64,000 nucleotides of DNA from Tomocerus qinae (GCA_020055645.1 CM034546.1:66402001-66466000), one strand, 5' to 3'; positions 36,476 to 48,890 are shown, counted from the stretch's first letter. The notes: a model not told the origin generated them from the sequence alone. Made by a program: numbers and translations.

Positions 36476-37858
36476 TTAGTAATTGCATCTCAGGTTTTCT
36501 TTCCAAACAACATTATCGCTTATGATATTGAGATGTTTAAGACTGTTTGGGATCCATTTGAATTTGCAGTGTAAATCTCCTTCACAATCATCTCCGTTAA
36601 TGAATATTTTTTCCAAATTCGGACAACCACTTTTGAAACCACCAAGGAAGCTCAATTCAAACGAGTGTTCAGTTTTAATCCGAACAAACACTACCTTCAA
36701 ATGTGGCCTAATCTACTCGTAGTTGTATTGATGAAATTGCAATTGTAGAATCGAATAAATTCTACTGTGGTCGGTACACAAGACAATCTAATAAGAGAAT
36801 ATTTGGCTACAAAATACTTTACATTCATTCTCAATTTATAATGATGTACCAATGAGATAATATGATAATAATAATAATGAGATAATGAGATAATGTGCCA
36901 CGGAAACCCATACTTTCCACTTCTATGAATGGGTTATTCGAGTTTACAATACGTACATCATTTTTCAACTTTAACTCTCTTATTTTGTGAATTTTCGTCA
37001 TATTGGAAACGTTTATGTCGAGGATCAACGGCACATACGCTACATTATTATTATTCCCTATGTCTATATGTGTGCATCCATTGAAGTTGACAACATCATT
37101 CAAATGTGTCACATGTCACAAAACCATCGCTCTTCATGAATTCTACTTTGTACAGTTTAAAACGCTTTGGGTTAAGTTTGACAACAGACAGTTTTTCTAC
37201 CACAACCTCAATACGTACCAAAAATAAATTATCGATATTACATATAATATAAAGATTTACAGAAAAAGCTGTTCTGATTTTCTTTTCATGAGAGCATTTT
37301 ATCGTAGTAGTTTTAAGTTGTAGTATATGTTGATTCAGTCATTGGCGACCCTTCAATGCATGGACTTAAATCAAAATCTTCGATAATCTTTCCATCATCA
37401 AATAAACGTATACCATACAGTTCCAATTCGAAATTTTTTTTCTTTTGATTTTCATAAAAATATCCCTCACTTTCCAACTGCAATACAATGACCTTTGTAA
37501 TTCGAAAGTTGTAAAAAGTACATTTTGTGCATTCGGGAAATCTTCCTTAAACTTTGCATACGAATTACTGGGTTCTGTTGACAACACAACTTTAAATAGT
37601 TTTTGGAATACATGATTTTAGTTTTTCCATATCTCTTTTGAGGCCGTTCTGCAGTTTTTAACATCCTCTTCAGATAGATATTTGCAAATCTGTCCAACAA
37701 TTATATTGAGAAAAACAGAGAAAAAAATTATATATACTTACCCTTTTATAAATAATATATAAATAATAATTATGAAATAATTAAAATAATGTTACTATAA
37801 TTACCTCAATAATAATCCTCAATACATTCCATCTAGCTTCACCTGTAAGCTCTTCCAT
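36476..37858 (-). pseudogene. F-box/LRR-like gene, probably broken
   Basis: Exon 1, 37858-37805 (starting MEELTGEARW), splices across a 115-base GT..AG intron to exon 2 at 37689. The join gives ICKYLSEEDVKNCRTASKEI, which reads like an F-box. A TAA follows at 37618-37620. Beyond it, the same frame stays open to 37366, but the better frame (...LFDDGKIIEDFDLSPC) lies across a poly-A run near 37437, suggesting a frameshift. Downstream frames at 37112-36831 and 36700-36476 contain leucine-rich-repeat-like phrases such as GCPNLEKIFI and SLKHLNI. F-box proteins recruit substrates to SCF ubiquitin ligases. The lesions could be sequencing errors or unseen introns. Confidence 0.5.
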
Positions 37859-38324
37859 TTCCTTTTGTCAATTTCATTAACGTTTACCCCATCAAGTGAA
37901 AAATCATTTACAACTTTAATTTTTAGACTAATTAAATATTTGCAGCAAAGTCATAGACTTTGTATAACATTATTATTGCTGTTTATTGGGACCTTTTTTA
38001 AAGACTGAATACTCCTAAGGGGTTTATGTTGCTATACTAACGTACGATTTCACGGAAAATTGTCGAAAATTTCTTCTTCAGCCTCCAACTGTCCTACAAA
38101 ATTTAAAAATTTGAAAATTATCAAACCATTTTACGTGGCCAACCCCATTTAGTCTCTAAAGCTTGGCCTAATTATTAGCTAGCAACCTTTTTAAAACGAG
38201 GAACATTACATATGCCTTTTCAATAATTTTAGCCGGATCTTTAGCTAGCTTTTATCTAGTCTTCTCAAATCTATTGAAAAATTTCTAGTCTTACCTATTT
38301 TTCATTCACGTCTTCACCTTCATT

Positions 38325-38550
38325 TCTAACAACTACAAACTGGATATCATAGCACGTCATGTACTACAAACTGGATATCATAGCACGTCATGTATTACAA
38401 ACTGGATATCATAGCACGTCATGAATTATAAACTCGATATGTTAGCACGTCATGTATTTTGAATAGATATGATAGCACGTCATGTATTATAAACTCGATA
38501 TCATATCACGTCATATATTTTGACTCGATATCATAGCACGTCATGTATAA
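38325..38550. repeat. 31-bp tandem repeat
   Basis: About seven units containing GATATCATAGCACGTCATGTA, the later ones degenerate. Confidence 0.85.
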
Positions 38551-38904
38551 CAAACTCACACAAATTTATTTATTTATTATTTTTATTATTTTATTCATTT
38601 ATTATTTCAGGAGAAAGTTCGAAGTATTTAAAACTGCTTGATGCAGAACTAAAATCAACTCCAACTCCATACGTTTGAATTGTAAATAAATTTGATTTAT
38701 TTTAACAAACCAGCAGTTACCGGTTTCGAGAGATCTTTGTCAAACTGCTTAGTGAATTTATAATAGTAAACAAAAAATATATAACATAGGTTCGAATGTG
38801 TATACATCAGCCAATTATGAGAGTGGTGGATATAATTTTAATTTTAATTATGATTTCCGAATAGTAATTAGCCAATTCGTGTGACCACCATCCTTTCAAT
38901 TTCA

Positions 38905-39110
38905 GTAGTATTCAGTTATTTTATTCATTTATTATTTCATTATTTTATTCATTTATTATTTCATTATTTTATTCATTTATTATTTCATTATTTTCATTAT
39001 TTATTATTTCATTATTTTATTCATTTATTATATCATTATTTTATTCATTTATTATTTCATTATTTTATTCATTTATTATTTCATTATTTCATTACTTTAT
39101 TCATTAATTA
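38905..39110. repeat. 24-bp T-rich tandem repeat
   Basis: Units of the type TATTTTATTCATTTATTATT with period 24, about eight copies. An apparent open frame through it is low-complexity. Confidence 0.8.
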
Positions 39111-39408
39111 CATTTTATTTTTACTTACTGCTGTGCAGCTGTTAACGCCACTGTATTCGTTCCGGAAAACGAACATATGGTAATTAATTATTTTAATTTT
39201 AATTTTTAAAACTCATTTTTTGGAAAATTATTAATTTTGAAACTTGATGCCACACTGCCGCCGCGCCGTGGACCTTGATGCCACATTTTTCGTTCCGGAC
39301 AAGGATTATATGGTAAAATTTCTTTAAATTTTCTTTTCTTTGTTGAAAGATTTTTATTTTTAAAAATTATTATTCTTCTATTAATAATTATTTTGTATTT
39401 TTTAGGTT

Positions 39409-39774
39409 CGTCCGGAACCTGAAGTCATTACTTTGGATGACACTTTGGAAGACGAAAACGACGACGTAATCATTTTGGACGACGAGCACGACCTCGACGT
39501 CGTCATGTTAGACGACGAAGACGACGACGACATCATCATTTGGGATGAGGAGGAGGACGACGACAGGGAGGACATGGAGAAGGTTGAGGTTCCAGACCTC
39601 CACGAGCAGGTCATGGTGGTGATGGAGGCGCCATCATTGGGCAGCGGGATTCTTCAATGGAATACCCAAACAGCCAGGAGGCTTTTGGCCTTTCCCCCTC
39701 ATATTTGGGAATATGAGGTTGAGTGTTATTCGACGATAATTTTATTCAATATTATTATAAAGTTTGTAATATAA
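39409..39774 (+). CDS. Acidic protein exon, unknown function
   Basis: An open frame follows a strong acceptor (TTTTTTAG before 39406) and begins VRPEPEVITLDDTLEDEN. It is dominated by Asp and Glu runs with interspersed hydrophobic triplets, ending near HIWEYEV. Upstream, 39139-39179 encodes VNATVFVPENEHM before GTAATT, and about 39280-39314 encodes a similar DATFFVPDKDYM before GTAAAA. These could be duplicated small exons. Codon composition here is GC-richer than the surroundings. No domain is recognised. A low-complexity spurious ORF cannot be excluded. Confidence 0.4.
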   Translation, partial: RPEPEVITLDDTLEDENDDVIILDDEHDLDVVMLDDEDDDDIIIWDEEEDDDREDMEKVEVPDLHEQVMVVMEAPSLGSGILQWNTQTARRLLAFPPHIWEYEVECYSTIILFNIIIKFVI

Positions 39775-39934
39775 TTTATTTATTTTTATTATTAATTAAT
39801 TTATTTATTTTTATAAAATAAAACAAAATATATTTTTAACATAATAAATTCATGTAATTATTTAGCATTATTAAAATAAAAATTCATGAAAATTAAACAA
39901 AATCAAAAAAAATCAAAAAAATCAGAAAAAAACA

Positions 39935-40395
39935 TTTAAACATGACCACTAAAGTGGTCAAAGATGGTCTAATAATTTCCATTTGGCCATCCAAGTGGTC
40001 TACCAGATCAAAACCTTTAAACTCGACCATTTTGGCACTCAAAGATTGTCAAATCTTTTTATTTGACCATTCAAGTGGTCAAAACATCCAATCCAATATG
40101 ACCAAAAAAGTGATCCAAGTTATCAAAACATTCAAACTTGACCACCATAGTGGTCAAAATTACTAAACCCTCCATCCTAACCATCAAAAGGGGTCTAAAT
40201 GTGATATTGGCAATTTTATTACCTCAGTAATCATAAAGACGACATAAGCTTTCAATTTGACATCTCAAATTGTCAATATGAAATAAACTATACAATTTTA
40301 CCATCCAAATGGTTAAAATGGCCAAAATTTCAAATAACAATTAACCATCTAAATAGTTAAATTTGGTCAAAGTCAAATTTAACCACACAAGTCGT
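39935..40395. repeat. Degenerate tandem array of GACCAC...GTGGTC palindromes
   Basis: Repeated phrases such as TTGACCATCCAAGTGGTCAA at roughly 60-base spacing, each able to form a small hairpin. Divergence increases toward the right. Confidence 0.65.
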
Positions 40396-40613
40396 CAAGA
40401 AAGAACAGAATATGAATGTGCTAATACATACATGTATAATTATTACGGTTTTGTATTACAACTTTATGTGTTCTTACAACATTGCATCGAGCTGCAAAAA
40501 AATTAATATAATATTTATTTATGTAAATGTATACTTTGGCTGACAGTTGGTTTTTTTCGATTGGAAAATAATAAACTGTAGTCATACGACTAATCTTTAG
40601 AATTAATGCTTTT

Positions 40614-40686
40614 AATAACGTACCCCAACGCATACCTTCGTGGTGCTAAATTTAGTACATGGAGGTATGCGTTGGGGTACATTATT
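40614..40686. repeat. Long near-perfect hairpin
   Basis: GTACCCCAACGCATACCT (from 40620) pairs perfectly with its inverse ending at 40680. The stem continues inward with mismatches to CTAAATTTAG and outward through AATAA/TTATT with one mismatch, giving about 36 paired positions and almost no loop. It could be a microRNA-like hairpin, a tiny foldback element or a cruciform. Confidence 0.75.
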
Positions 40687-40699
40687 GAAAACATTCTTC

Positions 40700-42920
40700 A
40701 ATTTTTAGCCATGTCAAATGATTTTTATTAGACTTTTTCTAAAAGCTTCATATAAATTATTTATATAGTTTATATATATTTGGTTTATTTGCTAAAGATG
40801 CTTATTTCCATCCAGATGGAACTTGGTATTATGCATACACATCATATGCAATTATGAAAGTCACTGTTGGGCGACGCAGTAGTTGAAACCCCATCCTTCA
40901 ATTTAATATACCGTGCCATTTTATACGCAGGAAAATTTGGCTTTTCATATTGAAACTATTGTAACAAACAATATAAGCGTATGTAAAATGCTGTACTATA
41001 AATACCAACTTACATGTAACTCTAGTATAATGTAGGTAGGTACTTCGTACTCTGTACTCTGAATACGCTGTATCGTTGTAAAAGGGCAGGAAGAGAGGAG
41101 TAGTTCCTCATGTTATGTAAGTACACTCACTGAAAGTAAAGTGTACTTGTGGGATCCTTATGTAATATGATATTTATACATTAAGGGGGTGGAGTGCACT
41201 TGAAAGGATTGTGACAGTTTTTTGTTATAAAATTGAGTCTTCATACTATTTATAGTTACGACGCTTTGATTTTATAGTAAAGGCAAGCTCTCCCTCGTCC
41301 GCTCTCCTCAAAAATCTAGGATAAAAACCGGGCGTCAGCTGTTAGCCCATGAGAGACCTTGTAGTATCAACCAAAAAAGGTTAGAAATACATTTAAAGGA
41401 ATGTGTACTTAGCCTACGTCAAATGAGGTTTTCTAGTTCCCTAATAGTTAAATACTGTGAGGTAGAGTCATGTATTGACAATTGGAAATGACTCCAGGTA
41501 CCCCACCCAACGGTTATCTGTCTCCGACGCGTGCCGAAGGGATTGCTTTTGATTGTATATATCTTTTTTTTTAGTTTTTCAGCGTTTTTATTCTTTACCT
41601 CTTCCACCACTTCTACTCCGTCACTTTTCCTATTATTTAGGCATTTTTCCTTTTTCGTAACAGATCAATTTGTGCCAATTTTAATCTTCTTGGTTCTTAA
41701 GGTTCCTCTCTTGTTGTTTGTTCTTCTAAGTTCCTCTTTTGTCTTTGCTCCTCAAGTTCCTTTTTTTTCTTGTTTCATCAATTTGTTTTAATATTATTTG
41801 TTAAAGTTAACGGCCAACACCATCAAGAATGATGAGACAGCTTGCGATCTTATAGCTTTAGCGCAATTGCATAATTATTACTATCAGCCTCACGAGACGA
41901 ATAGTATAGGTGTTTTTTTTCTAATAGTAATAGTAATGAGTAGTAGTTTTTAATAGTAATGATCTTTTGCATCAATACGGTAATACTAATCAGTCATTAC
42001 GGCCGTCAATATATAGGGTTAACTGATCAGAATCTTAGTTGTTGACAACTTACGATCCAATAATCTTAAGAACCAAAGCATAGAATATACATGGGAATTT
42101 GTTAACAGGAGACAGCTACTACAAACGCACTTGGCATAGGGGTTTAGCAAACCCCGAAATCATAATTTTTTTGCAGTCCACCGCATCTTCCGTATAGCCT
42201 TATTAAATCCATATCAAACCTTTAGAACAAGTCGACATTTGCATATCTCCGAGATTAAGGTTCGGATGTAATAATTGTCACTATTTTTTACCTCTAATTG
42301 CAATGGCAGTAAGTGGGCTTATAAAAGCTGCTGAAGAATTCATCAATGCCGGCCAAAAATAAGAGGATGATGGACAGCTCTTAAAGCCCATCCTTCTATA
42401 CCTCCTTTAATTAGATGTATTCCTCTAGATGTAAGTGTAATGATACACTGCGGTTACCAACCTTAATGATGTCTTACAGAGGACTTTTTGGCCCCCTTAT
42501 GTCTGCTACCTTCCTCTCTCTGAATTCTCAAAAATTGCTGGAACAGAGTTGAATCGGTTTATTACACCGTGGTTTTGCATACTTCAATAGCACCTCGGAT
42601 CAGGCAATGTGTTTGATTCACCTCCTTATCTAGGTTACTATACTCGATCTCATGCTTCTTGAAGAAAAAACAAGGCGTCAGTCTATTTAAAAACTACCAG
42701 ATAAACCCTTACATCAAAAAGACAAGTATAATAATTATTCATGTTAAATTATAAAAAAAATAAATTATTAATTTGCAGTTGACTTTGTTACTGGAAAAGT
42801 GAATGAGCGTCCTCCGAAAATATTGGCCTGTGAAATTCCTGGATATGAAATGATACGATATTTTTTAGGCTAAACTTGTCAGTATACCTCCAAAGAAATA
42901 TCCATCAGAAGCAAATCCTT
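40700..42920. other. Gene-poor stretch
   Basis: No supported gene. A T-rich pyrimidine tract at 41565-41800 gives a spurious open frame. 42926-43117 encodes a short Cys- then Thr-rich peptide (ending CPPTTTTASATTASTD) that could be a mucin-type exon, but nothing confirms it. Confidence 0.35.
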
Positions 42921-43989
42921 AAAAAATGTGCGACAAGCTAATAGTTTGTGAGCCTTGTGTGGCTAACTTGTGCGAATGGGAGGACGGATTATACCACCGT
43001 TCCTCAGGAGAGATTCCTAGTCCTGGGGTTTGTCCTCCAACAACAACAACAGCTTCAGCAACTACAGCAAGTACTGATTTGGGTACGTTAGTATCTTCAG
43101 AGGATTTTAGTGTATAATTCTCAATCATATTCTATTCTTTCATAACAAGAGAATTAAGAGACGGAGTTAAATTTTTTTAAACCCAAATACACCAACATCA
43201 ACTTAAAACTCAACAGTAAAAACTTAGCAAACTATGTTAGTAATTAAAATTCTCGTGGACAGTTGGAGAAGGTTATTGGGTATGACGCATACTAAGTTAA
43301 ATTAATTAAAGTTAACGGGAAATTAGATTGGATTGAACACCAAAACGAAAAGTCGGTTATCTTTTCCCTGGTCTGTGCATCCAGGTATACAGAGCACTCT
43401 AATAAGTAAATATAAGGTCTAACAAGACCGAGTGATAATCGATGTAGGAAAGTTCTACATAATAGAAGAATCTAATAAAACACAATCTTTAGGAATGAAA
43501 GAGCTTACTAGACCTGTAAAACAAATTCAGAAAAATTCGAACAAAAAAAGCTGTTGGGTAAAGAAAAGGCCCTAGGTAGTGCGAAACGAATGATCAGTTG
43601 TGCAGAAAGCCGAAAGAAAATTGTTTAAACTATATTAGCTAACAAAAAGTTTTGTCTTTTTCGACTACTACCACGCAAAAGCAGTGCATGTCAAACACAA
43701 CCACAGTGGATTTCTAATAACGGTAATACAGGAAATAATGGTACCCCATTACGTCACCAGACTCAAGCAGGCATTAAAATAGCAGGCATTAAGCCTCATA
43801 CAAAAAAGTGTCCTCAGGTTGATACATTTAGTAGAGATGAATTACAAAAGCTCTTCAAGTCGTTACAGTTAATAGTAAATAAAGATCGAACTAAATCAAT
43901 AGAACTTAATCAATTAGATTTAGAAAAGGCGGTAAATTAAGTAAAAACATTAAATTCACCTACCAGAAAGAATTAAAAGAAATTGTCAA

Positions 43990-44420
43990 AGAACTCATAC
44001 TTAGGTATCATTTTTTCATAATCTATGGTAATTAAACTAGCAGCAACAGATAGAAAAACAAAAACATTAAATGCCATTTATAGCTTGTACAACACACTAT
44101 GCATAGGAAAAATTAACTCCTTTGAGTCAACTTTGAAGTTGTACGATTCTACAGTAGAGTCGATTTTATAGTATAATTGTGAATTCTGGGGACTCACACA
44201 ATTAATAGAACAAACACAAGTATTATTCTTCAAAAGATACCTAAGCATTGACACAATTACAGCCGGATATTTGGTACGGTTAGAATGTGACGTAACACAT
44301 ATTACACCGAAAGTATGGTCACCCTAAGATATTTAGAAAAGCTGACAACGATGGAAGACAGACAAAAACTATAGATGTAACTGGGTAACTCAAATTCGAC
44401 ACATAAAAAACTAAGGGACA
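43990..44420 (+). pseudogene. LINE ORF2 C-terminal relic
   Basis: Conceptual translation with several stops shows phrases such as LYDSTVESIL, YNCEFWG, VLFFKRYLSID and YLVRLECDV. These follow the pattern at the end of many LINE reverse transcriptases (LYDSLV..ILLYG.E.WG...FLK..LG.....VRLE.G). A 3'-UTR-like segment (CCCGAGAGGAGCGACACCCCC, 45154-45174) and a TAATAA tract lie downstream. It is non-functional. Confidence 0.55.
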
Positions 44421-45036
44421 GAGATCTACGTAGTATGCAACAATCGGGTAGAAATAACTGGTACGGTAGCTACATTAATTATTGAGAAAGTACAATAGGA
44501 AATGAATATTTGAAAAAAAGTATTTCACTGGAGAGCAAGATACTCATATGTAAAAGTGGATTACAATTGGAAATCTTATCAACTCTGGTGCAATATCAAA
44601 GTTCATAAGCTCAGTTAAATCAACCCTTGGAAGTGGCTCAGAATTTGCTAACAAAATTAGCTTTGATTATAAAGATGTGTATAATTATCAGTAAGTGTTT
44701 CAAACGCTGAATGCTTATAACAACCTCAAGCAGAGAGAAGCAGATGAAAAACAACTTCAGTTACAGCAACAACATAAGACGACCCTGAACTTGGACATGG
44801 AAAATGAAAAATATTATTTTCTTGTAGTCGTGTTTTTTTAATATATAGAAGTAGCCTTCTAAGCATAATGTGCTTTTTCAGTATTAAAGCAGAATTAGAG
44901 CTATATAAACGCAAGCTAGAATACAAAACCATACAAAAGATAGAACTAAAAAATAGAGATTAAGGAGACAGAAAATAGTAATAATAATAATAATAATAAT
45001 ATAACCGAGTAGAAAGCCGAGTCAAACTTAGTAATA

Positions 45037-45062
45037 GTCAAGTCAAGTCCTTGACTTGACTG
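45037..45062. repeat. Perfect 12-bp-arm palindrome
   Basis: AGTCAAGTCAAG, two bases, CTTGACTTGACT. It may fold into a hairpin. Confidence 0.7.
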
Positions 45063-45657
45063 CGCAAGTCAAGGCTATTAAATCTTCTGATAAACCATAT
45101 ATATTTAATAATTTATTCTAAACATTGTATTAATATTCCCTGGCTCCATGGGCAAAAAGCCCGAGAGGAGCGACACCCCCGTTAATAAATAAAAATAAAT
45201 CAATGAAGCAGAGATTGCAAAGAACAAGACTGCCGGGAAATAATTACCTATTACCAATATACTCATTATTACCTACATTTCAAAACGAGTTGTTGGAATA
45301 AAGAAGTGGGAATCGTCACAGGAGTTTTGAGAGTCGGTCTTGGTATTTTCATTTCTAAAAAAGGAGAAATTACCGTTATAAAAAATTGTTATAGTAATTA
45401 CATTTCATAACCAATAAAAAAATTAGTACTACCTGGTCAGTAGGAAATGCGTGTTGTAGTGGAAGCCTAGTTGCATCTTGCATTTGGTTTAACTTCGCAA
45501 AAAGTCCTTCCATTTTTAAGAGAATAATATTTACAGTTGTTCCTTATGCATTCAGGACAGTCCTTGTTGTATTTTGAGCACGATAGAACCAAAGATGCCA
45601 TTATAATAATAAAAATTATAAACCTCAGTTCTAAAACCTACAGCAAGCAGTAACAGA

Positions 45658-47475
45658 AGCTCGCCTGATTAAAGGGGACCGTGTACACAGTTTTAGTAAA
45701 ATATAGAAATAGGTTTATTTTCATATTTATTGGTTAATATTGAGTATCAAAATCAAAATGTATGAATGTTGACCATCAAAGTCAATAGAAATTCAAAGCA
45801 GATTAACGTTGACTATGAAAATCAACAGAAAATAAAAATAGATTAATTTTGACCATCGAAAGCAATAGAAAATCAAAGCAGATTAAGATTGATGTTGAAA
45901 ATCAACGGAAATTCAAAATAGATAATTGTTGAGTATAAAAATCAACAGAAAATCAAAGTAGATAAATGTTGACTACGAAAATCAACAGAAAATCAAAATA
46001 AATAATTTTTGAGTATGAAAATCAACAGAAACTCAAAATAGATAATTGTTGAGTATAAAAATCAACAGAAAATCAAAATAGATAATTGTTGACTATGAAA
46101 ACCAACAGAAAATCAAAATAGATAATTGTTGAGTATAAAAATCAACAGAAAATCAAAGTAGATAATTGTTGACTATGAAAATTAACAGAAAATCAAAATA
46201 GATAATTGTTGACTACGAAAATCAACAGAAAATCAAAATAAATAATTTTTGAGTATGAAAATCAAAATAGGTAGTTGCTGACTATGAAAACCAACAGAAA
46301 ATCAAAATAGGTAGTTGCTGAGTATGAAAATCTACAGAAAATCAAAATAGGTAGTTGCTGAGTATGAAAATCTACAGAAAATCAAAATAGGTAGTTGCTG
46401 AGTATGAAAATCTACAGAAAATCAAAATAGGTAGTTGCTGAGTATGAAAATCTACAGAAAATCAAAATAGGTAGTTGTTGACTACGAAAATCAACAGAAA
46501 ATCAAAATAAATAATTTTTGAGTATGAAAATCAAAATAGGTAGTTGCTGACTATGAAAACCAACAGAAAATCAAAATAGGTAGTTGCTGAGTATGAAAAT
46601 CTACAGACAATCAAAATAGGTAGTTGCTGAGTATGAAAATCTACAGAAAATCAAAATAGGTAGTTGTTGACTATGAAAATCAACAGAAAATCAAAATATA
46701 TAATTGTTGAGTATGAAAATCAACAAAAAGTCAAAATGGATTAATGTTGACTATGAAAAGCAACAGAAAATCAAAATTTATTAATGTTGACTATGAAAAT
46801 CAACAGAAAATCAAAATTGATTAATGTTGACTATGAAAAGCAACAGAAAATCAAAATTGATTAGTGTTGACTATGAAAAGCAACAGAAAATCAAAATTTA
46901 TTAATGTTGACCATGAAAAGCAACAGAAAATAAAATTTATTAATGTTGACTATGAAAAGCAACAGAAAATCAAAATTTATTAATGTTGACTATTAAAATC
47001 AACCGAAAATCAAAATTGAATAATGTTGGCTATCATAATGAACAGCAATTCGAAAAATATAAATTTAACTATCAATTTGCATATAAATGCGAAATAGATT
47101 TACTTCCGTCCTATAATATGTATTTTCCGGTTTTATTTACTTCATTATAAAATCTTAAATTTGGTCGAAACGGCATTTAATATTTTGTATTATCCCGCTA
47201 ACAATCCATAGGAAGCACATTTGAAGTTTTAATGTCCATTTAATGCCACATTTTCATTTTGACTATCAAAATGAAGACAAAGTGATCGCGCGGCATCTCA
47301 ACAACCTATGGACCAATGTGGCCCATTTTCAATAGGCTTTGTCCTATGGTCATAGGCAATGTTTTTGACAAGTTTGATCAAAATCGGTCAATGCGTTCGA
47401 AAGTTATCGTGGTAACAGACGAACGGACGGACGGACGGACTGTGCGATTCTATAAGCTGCCTTATCAGGCGAGCT
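45658..47475. mobile_element. TIR-bounded element filled with a 40-bp minisatellite
   Basis: AGCTCGCCTGAT at 45658-45669 is inverted at 47464-47475, with imperfect extension on both sides. Between them lies the 40-base array plus a right-hand unique part with a GACGGACGGACGGAC tract. No ORF. The TIR pairing is short, so the element boundaries are tentative. Confidence 0.45.
45755..47035. repeat. 40-bp minisatellite, about 32 units
   Basis: The consensus contains GTTGACTATGAAAATCAAC, itself an imperfect palindrome (GTTGA...TCAAC), followed by AGAAAATCAAAATA. Unit sub-types (TTGAGTAT, GGTAGTTGCTG, GATTAATG) form blocks, which shows stepwise amplification. Confidence 0.9.
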
Positions 47476-47479
47476 AAAA

Positions 47480-48200
47480 ATAGTTACTAGTAAAACTAAA
47501 CTCGTAGTAAACTGCCTTAATTATTTAGTGAATTACTACGCAGGGATATGTAAGTGGAGAGGGCTAATAAGGCTGTGCTATGAGTCAGTTTTGGTTTTCC
47601 TTATTTTACCATGCTCCTAGGAATGATGTGGTGAACGTGCAAGCCGCAACTTGGTGTGTAGACACTTTTATTTATGTACATATAAATAATTACACTTACA
47701 CACATATTCTAGGTATAACTACTAACAATAAAACAGGTAAGTAAGGGATCAAGGTGAGTACACAGGTAACTTAATTAGGGCACTAATTAAGTTTAGAGAA
47801 CAGCACCGAAAATTGCGTGCTTCTCCGTCAGGAATCAAAGATGTACTACTTGCTAGCAATCAAATTTGCTAGGCAAGTGAAGTTGTGTCACATGACACAT
47901 GCATACATAATACATAGGTAGGTATGGGCTATACGACTACATGCTATGCTTACTAGATAGTACAAGTAGGTAGGTAGGTAGGCTACACACTATTGTACAA
48001 TACATTTCATTTCATACATTGCATATTTCATCTTATACTAGGGAAGCCCGCACTAAGGGGTTTACACAATTAGCCTAGTACGTCCATGCTACCATCCATG
48101 CATACGGTCTACACTTGAAGAGGAGGTTTCGAGCTAACGCCAAAGCGACCGTCCGTTCCGTCACTTCCACGGTGCTCATGGAAGGAGGTGGCAGGAGGCC
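47480..48200. other. Intergenic, no gene recognised
   Basis: Contains GTAGGTAGGTAGG and other simple motifs and a moderately GC-rich stretch from 48110. No ORF. Confidence 0.4.
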
Positions 48201-48202
48201 TT

Positions 48203-48231
48203 TGGGAGTAACTCTGACTCTCTTAAGGTAC

Positions 48232-48286
<55 letters not shown>

Positions 48287-48299
48287 ACTGTCCCTCTCT
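48203..48299 (+). pseudogene. 28S rRNA fragment (R2/R1 target region)
   Basis: GGGAGTAACTCTGACTCTCT, then TTAAGGTACCCAAATGCCTC, ATTAGTGACGCGCATGAATG and ACGAGATTCCCACTGTCCCT are the conserved eukaryotic 28S rRNA core, with a few changes (for example GGTACCC where 28S has GGTAGCC). The segment spans the R2 insertion site (TTAAGG|TAGC) to near the R1 site. I do not recognise the flanks as rRNA. It is not a functional rRNA gene. Confidence 0.85.
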
Positions 48300-48659
48300 A
48301 GTCCTTATACTAGAGGAGAGTCTATGAGGCGTCTCCAGTAAGTTTGTGCAGTTCGTTGGTGAATAAGATAATGGTAGATGAAAAGATCTAGAAATTCTTC
48401 ATGGTGGTCAGCATGAATCATAGTTAAAGAAAACAAGTATCAAATTTCGCTGACATTGAGTCCTTTTCCATTCTCAACTCCGCTCATCTCTTTAGATTTC
48501 CTTCGTTTAAACAGAGAGGTAGTTGTTATATCATTATACTATGTACAATGGCAAAACAAATTTTTATGCATGAACTCAATCATAAGTTCTCAATACGTAA
48601 ATTTATAAGGAAAATGGTTACATTTCCTAACTTAATTTGTTTGCTTATTAATCAATTTG

Positions 48660-48890
48660 AGTGGTCTTTGGAACATGCAAAAGTTGTTATACTTTAGTAT
48701 TTATTAACTTATAAAGTGAGATTAATTTATTATGCAATTTAAAATTTAAATTATTTGTGTATTATTCAACTATTAATAACCTTTGGAACATGCAAAAGTG
48801 GTTATACTTAAGTATTTCATCAACTTATAAAGTGAGATTAATTTATTATTCAATTTTAATTTTAATTATTTTTGTGTATTATGACTCAAA
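48660..48890. repeat. Tandem pair of about 117 bp
   Basis: CCTTTGGAACATGCAAAAGT... through TTTGTGTATTAT occurs twice in tandem with a few differences. Confidence 0.75.

Noticed and set aside
38881-39183. 100-codon frame rich in HYFIHLLF
   Set aside because: Direct translation of the 24-bp T-rich tandem repeat.
39402-39614. Ser-rich minus-strand frame
   Set aside because: Antisense of the Asp/Glu-coding GAC/GAT repeats.
41531-41791. Phe/Leu-rich frame resembling a membrane protein
   Set aside because: Product of a pyrimidine-rich tract, with no supporting start context or relatives.
42926-43117. Cys/Thr-rich short frame as a chitin-binding or mucin exon
   Set aside because: Too short. Cysteine spacing does not fit a known chitin-binding domain, and no partner exon was identified.
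45755-47035. CRISPR-like array
   Set aside because: Units are contiguous 40-bp tandem repeats without unique spacers, in a eukaryotic genome.
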